DNA from: DATDIC01 sp963777625
GTDB taxonomy: Bacteria; Pseudomonadota; Alphaproteobacteria; Acetobacterales; Acetobacteraceae
Reading direction: 5' to 3'
DNA: 64,000 nt
Assembly (NCBI GenBank): GCA_963777625.1
Contig: CAVZRO010000001.1
Location: 124,001 to 188,000 of the forward strand
The translations under genes were made by a program, and so were the position numbers. Shown here piece after piece: positions 61,509 through 64,000 of the stretch. Numbering within the stretch: the stretch's first letter is position 1; every line of letters starts with the position of its first letter. Under the pieces are notes generated by a model. It saw only the letters and a list, made by a program, of their open reading frames with translations. It was not told the origin of the DNA and searched no databases.

Positions 61509-63345
61509 CTCCTGCGCCAGCCGCTCCAGCGCGGCATCGGCCGAACCCGCCTACCTCACTGCGCCGCCGCCACCGCGCTGCCTCCTGCCGCTCCGCCATG
61601 TCACTCTCGAACAGCTCCTTCAACTCCGCCGCCGCCTGCTGCGAACTCTGGATAAGCTGCTGCTCGTCGTAAGCGATCGCATGGGTCTCCTGCAGCGACC
61701 GTTCATCATGCTGCTCGAACAGCTCGATCGCCCGATGCGCCAGCTCCGGCTCCACCCCCAGCTTTTCCAGCACCATCTCCGTCAGCCGCAGGCTGGAATA
61801 CAGCGTCTCGCGGATAATCCCAGCTATATCCAAATCCATCAGCCGGTGCGCATGCCGCCGGTTGCGCGCCCGGGCATAGATCGCCAACTGCGGAAAGTGT
61901 CGCTTGGCGATCTCCGCCACCAGCAGCGTCTCGTCCATTTCGTCCAGCGCCACCACCAGCACGCGCGCCGTCTCCGCCCCAGCGGCACGCAGCACCTCCT
62001 CGCGCGCCGGATTGCCGAAATACACCTTGTTGCCGAACCGGCGAACCACCTCCACCTGCGCCGGGTCCTTGTCCAGCGCGGTGAACGCGATCCGCTGCAT
62101 ATTCAGCACGCGCCCGACGATCTGCCCGAACCGGCCGAACCCGCAGATGATCACCGGCGCGCTGGCATCGTCGATCTGGTCGTAGACCGGCTCCTTCCGC
62201 ACCTCCAGCCGCGGCACGATCCAGGATTCCGAGGCCGCGAACAGCACCGGCGCCGCCATCATCGACAGCGCGATCACCACCGTCGCCAGGTCCGCCAGGT
62301 CTTGCGCCAGTACCCCGCTGGCCACCGCCGCGCCGAACAGCACGAAACTGAATTCGCTCCCTTCCGGCAGCGCCAGGCTGAACCGCAGCGCGCTGCGCAG
62401 GTCGCGGCGCTTGATGAAACCCAGCACGAACGCGATCGCCACTTTCGCCACCAGCAGCACCACCAGCCCGACAACCACGGTCGCCGGACGCTGAACCACA
62501 AGTGGCAGGTTCGCCGACATGCCGACGGAGATGAAGAAGAACCCCAGCAGCAAGCCTTCGAACGGCTCGATATCGGCCTGCAATTCGTGCCGATACTCGG
62601 AATCCGACACCAGCACGCCGGCCATGAACGCGCCCAGCGACATCGACAGACCCGCCCAGTGCGCCAGCGCGGCGGTCCCGACCACCAGCAGCAGTGCCGT
62701 CGCGGTAAACACCTCCGGCGTGCGCGCGCCGCCGACCAGGCGGAACAGCGGCCGCACCAGGAAACTGCCGCCCACCAGGATCACGGCGATCACCGCGACG
62801 CCTTTCACCACCTCCTCCCACGGCACCGTCGTGGGAACGGCGGGATGCGACAGCAGCGGCACCAGCGCCACCAGGGGGATGAACGCCATGTCCTGAAACA
62901 GCAGCACGGCGAAGCTGTCGCGGCCGGCGGTGGTCGGCAGCAATTCCCGCTCCGCCAGCATCGGCAGCACGATCGCGGTGGAGGACAAGGCCAGACCGGC
63001 CCCCAGCACGAGCGCACCGGTCCACGGCACCCCGACAAGATGCGCCAAGCCGGCCAGCACGGCGGTGGACGGGATCATCTGGCCCAACCCGAGCCCGAAC
63101 ACCGCCTTGCGCAGGACCCACAGCCGATGCGGCCGCAACTCCAGCCCGATCAGGAACAGCAGCATCACCACGCCGAGTTCCGCCACGCTGCTGATCTGGC
63201 CGACATCCGTCACCAGCCGCAGCCCCGACGGACCGATCACCACGCCGGCAATCAGGTACCCCAAAATGCTCCCGAACCCGAGGCGGCGAGAAATCGGCAC
63301 AGCGATGGCGGTGGCCGCCAACAGGGCAACCAAGGTTTCCAGCAT
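61393..63345 (-). CDS. Kef-type potassium/proton antiporter (CPA2) with RCK domain
   Basis: About 590 recognisable residues from ATG 63345. Roughly 12-13 membrane helices ('LGYLIAGVVIGPSGLRLVTDVG', 'AELGVVMLLFLIGLEL', 'LSMSLGAFMAGVLVSDSEYRHEL'), then a cytosolic TrkA-N/RCK Rossmann domain with 'VIICGFGRFGQIVGRVLN' and 'LDKDPAQVEVVRRFGNKVYFGNPA'. Exchanges K+ for H+ and may protect against electrophiles, as KefB/KefC do. Family similarity ends near 61570. Beyond that, ~55 residues of Arg/Ala/Gly-rich tail overlap the glycosylase gene in another frame. A one-base error before 61551 would instead stop the protein at 61551, so the true end is uncertain. Confidence 0.9.
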   Translation of the reverse strand: MLETLVALLAATAIAVPISRRLGFGSILGYLIAGVVIGPSGLRLVTDVGQISSVAELGVVMLLFLIGLELRPHRLWVLRKAVFGLGLGQMIPSTAVLAGLAHLVGVPWTGALVLGAGLALSSTAIVLPMLAERELLPTTAGRDSFAVLLFQDMAFIPLVALVPLLSHPAVPTTVPWEEVVKGVAVIAVILVGGSFLVRPLFRLVGGARTPEVFTATALLLVVGTAALAHWAGLSMSLGAFMAGVLVSDSEYRHELQADIEPFEGLLLGFFFISVGMSANLPLVVQRPATVVVGLVVLLVAKVAIAFVLGFIKRRDLRSALRFSLALPEGSEFSFVLFGAAVASGVLAQDLADLATVVIALSMMAAPVLFAASESWIVPRLEVRKEPVYDQIDDASAPVIICGFGRFGQIVGRVLNMQRIAFTALDKDPAQVEVVRRFGNKVYFGNPAREEVLRAAGAETARVLVVALDEMDETLLVAEIAKRHFPQLAIYARARNRRHAHRLMDLDIAGIIRETLYSSLRLTEMVLEKLGVEPELAHRAIELFEQHDERSLQETHAIAYDEQQLIQSSQQAAAELKELFESDMAERQEAARWRRRSEVGGFGRCRAGAAGAGGAAMPRLRGPAAGAPAGAARVRDRAAADRRAGAGDQGA

Positions 63346-63461
63346 AAGGACAGGCTCCGGTTAACGCGTCTCGGTGCGTCTATGACCACGTGGGGATGTT
63401 ACCGCGGTGCGCCATCATGCGATAATGGCGCCAGACGCCGGCCGCCGTTATCCCGCCGCTT

Positions 63462-64000
63462 TTATCCCGAGGACAGCCCATACTGCCGATACAGCTCTTG
63501 CGTCAGTTGCAGAAACGCCTGATCGGCCTTCGTTCCACCGACATTCGTCATCAGCACCATGGCGAAATCTCGGCTCGGCTGCACGACGATCGAAGCGAAA
63601 TTCATCGTGTTCGATCCGGCATGCTGCAGCAGCGGCTCCGGCGCGTCGGGAAGCATCGCCAGCCCCCAGCCGAGCGCGTACCCGATGCCGACCGGCGTTC
63701 CCGGTTTTGCATCAGGCCGCGGCGGCATGCCAATCACCTGCGTGTGCAGCTTACGAATGGTTTCCGGTCGAACCAATGCCGGCCCGCGCCGACCCTCGGC
63801 TGCATTCCAACCGGCCCAGGTGGCGAAATCGAGCACCGACAAGTGCACCGTTCCCGCTGGCCCGAGCACCGCCGGCACATCACCGTTCGGGCCGGCCAGC
63901 ATCGGCTTCAGTGTCCCGTCATCGCGCACGAGATGACCGAGCGGCGCATCCACCCGTCCCACGCTCGCCTGTGGCCCGATGCCGGCGCTGCGCAGCCCGA
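63462..64000 (-). CDS. Serine hydrolase (class C beta-lactamase/PBP4*-like), C-terminal part, runs off the window
   Basis: About 179 residues of the C-terminal half. 'GTVHLSVLDFATWAGWN', 'GIGYALGWGL' and 'QHAGSNTMNFASIVVQPSRDFAMVLMTNVGG' match the beta-lactamase-related serine hydrolase fold; 'HAGSN' occupies the place of the KTG-equivalent HxG motif. The SxxK and YxN motifs would lie beyond base 64000. Without them the substrate (peptidoglycan peptide, ester or drug) cannot be judged. Confidence 0.82.
   Translation of the reverse strand, partial: GLRSAGIGPQASVGRVDAPLGHLVRDDGTLKPMLAGPNGDVPAVLGPAGTVHLSVLDFATWAGWNAAEGRRGPALVRPETIRKLHTQVIGMPPRPDAKPGTPVGIGYALGWGLAMLPDAPEPLLQHAGSNTMNFASIVVQPSRDFAMVLMTNVGGTKADQAFLQLTQELYRQYGLSSG

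Overview
The window is high-GC chromosomal DNA from an alphaproteobacterium, most likely of the Acetobacteraceae/Rhodospirillales type. This rests on composition, the division-gene order (mraZ to ftsZ, then lpxC), the FtsZ C-terminal peptide and the dispersed palindromic repeats. No rRNA or tRNA gene is visible, so the placement is an inference.

Layout. 1-13 kb is an accessory/metabolic stretch: a Gly-rich surface-type protein (cut by the window edge), galE, a phytanoyl-CoA dioxygenase-like gene, a CoA-binding protein joined to metY, a ferritin-like protein, a CaiB-type CoA-transferase, a toxin-antitoxin pair, an FkbH-like multidomain protein facing a redoxin/2OG-oxygenase, and a Ser/Ala-rich protein of unknown role. 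13-17 kb holds pheS-pheT, separated by a large perfect-type hairpin. 17-25 kb holds a beta-propeller protein, DUF1330, an isoprenylcysteine-methyltransferase-like protein, and a nitrogen/amino-acid cluster (gamma-glutamyltransferase family, MFS symporter, ABC binding protein, FAD oxidase, ABC permease). 25-28.5 kb has an Xre/RES toxin-antitoxin pair, an acyl-CoA dehydrogenase, an ArsR-type regulator and the RNase P RNA gene.

29-51 kb is a complete dcw (division and cell wall) cluster: mraZ, rsmH, ftsL, ftsI, murE, murF, mraY, murD, ftsW, murG, murC, murB, ddl, ftsQ, ftsA, ftsZ, an inserted FkbM methyltransferase, and lpxC. Most junctions are ATGA stop/start overlaps, so translation is probably coupled. 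Four TGGGN boxes at 10-bp spacing upstream of mraZ look like the MraZ autoregulatory site. The cluster makes UDP-MurNAc-pentapeptide (murC/D/E/F, ddl, murB), lipid I/II (mraY, murG), the septal synthase (ftsW/ftsI) and the Z-ring with its anchors (ftsA/Q/L/Z).

51-58 kb is a polyamine-type ABC importer operon with an amidohydrolase on the minus strand, then DUF1028 and tlyA. 58-64 kb has an atypical-composition membrane metallopeptidase, vapBC, a uracil-DNA-glycosylase-family gene, a Kef-type antiporter and a partial serine hydrolase.

Two features run through the whole window. First, at least three families of short palindromic repeats are scattered between genes and also lie inside reading frames: murD (twice), the murB N-terminus and the fkbH-like gene. 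This resembles the in-frame palindromic elements known from Rickettsia. Second, about thirteen single-base frameshifts in eleven genes, including essential ones, are all explained by one extra base. That points to residual insertion errors in the assembly rather than real gene loss, and affected genes are annotated here as reconstructed CDS.
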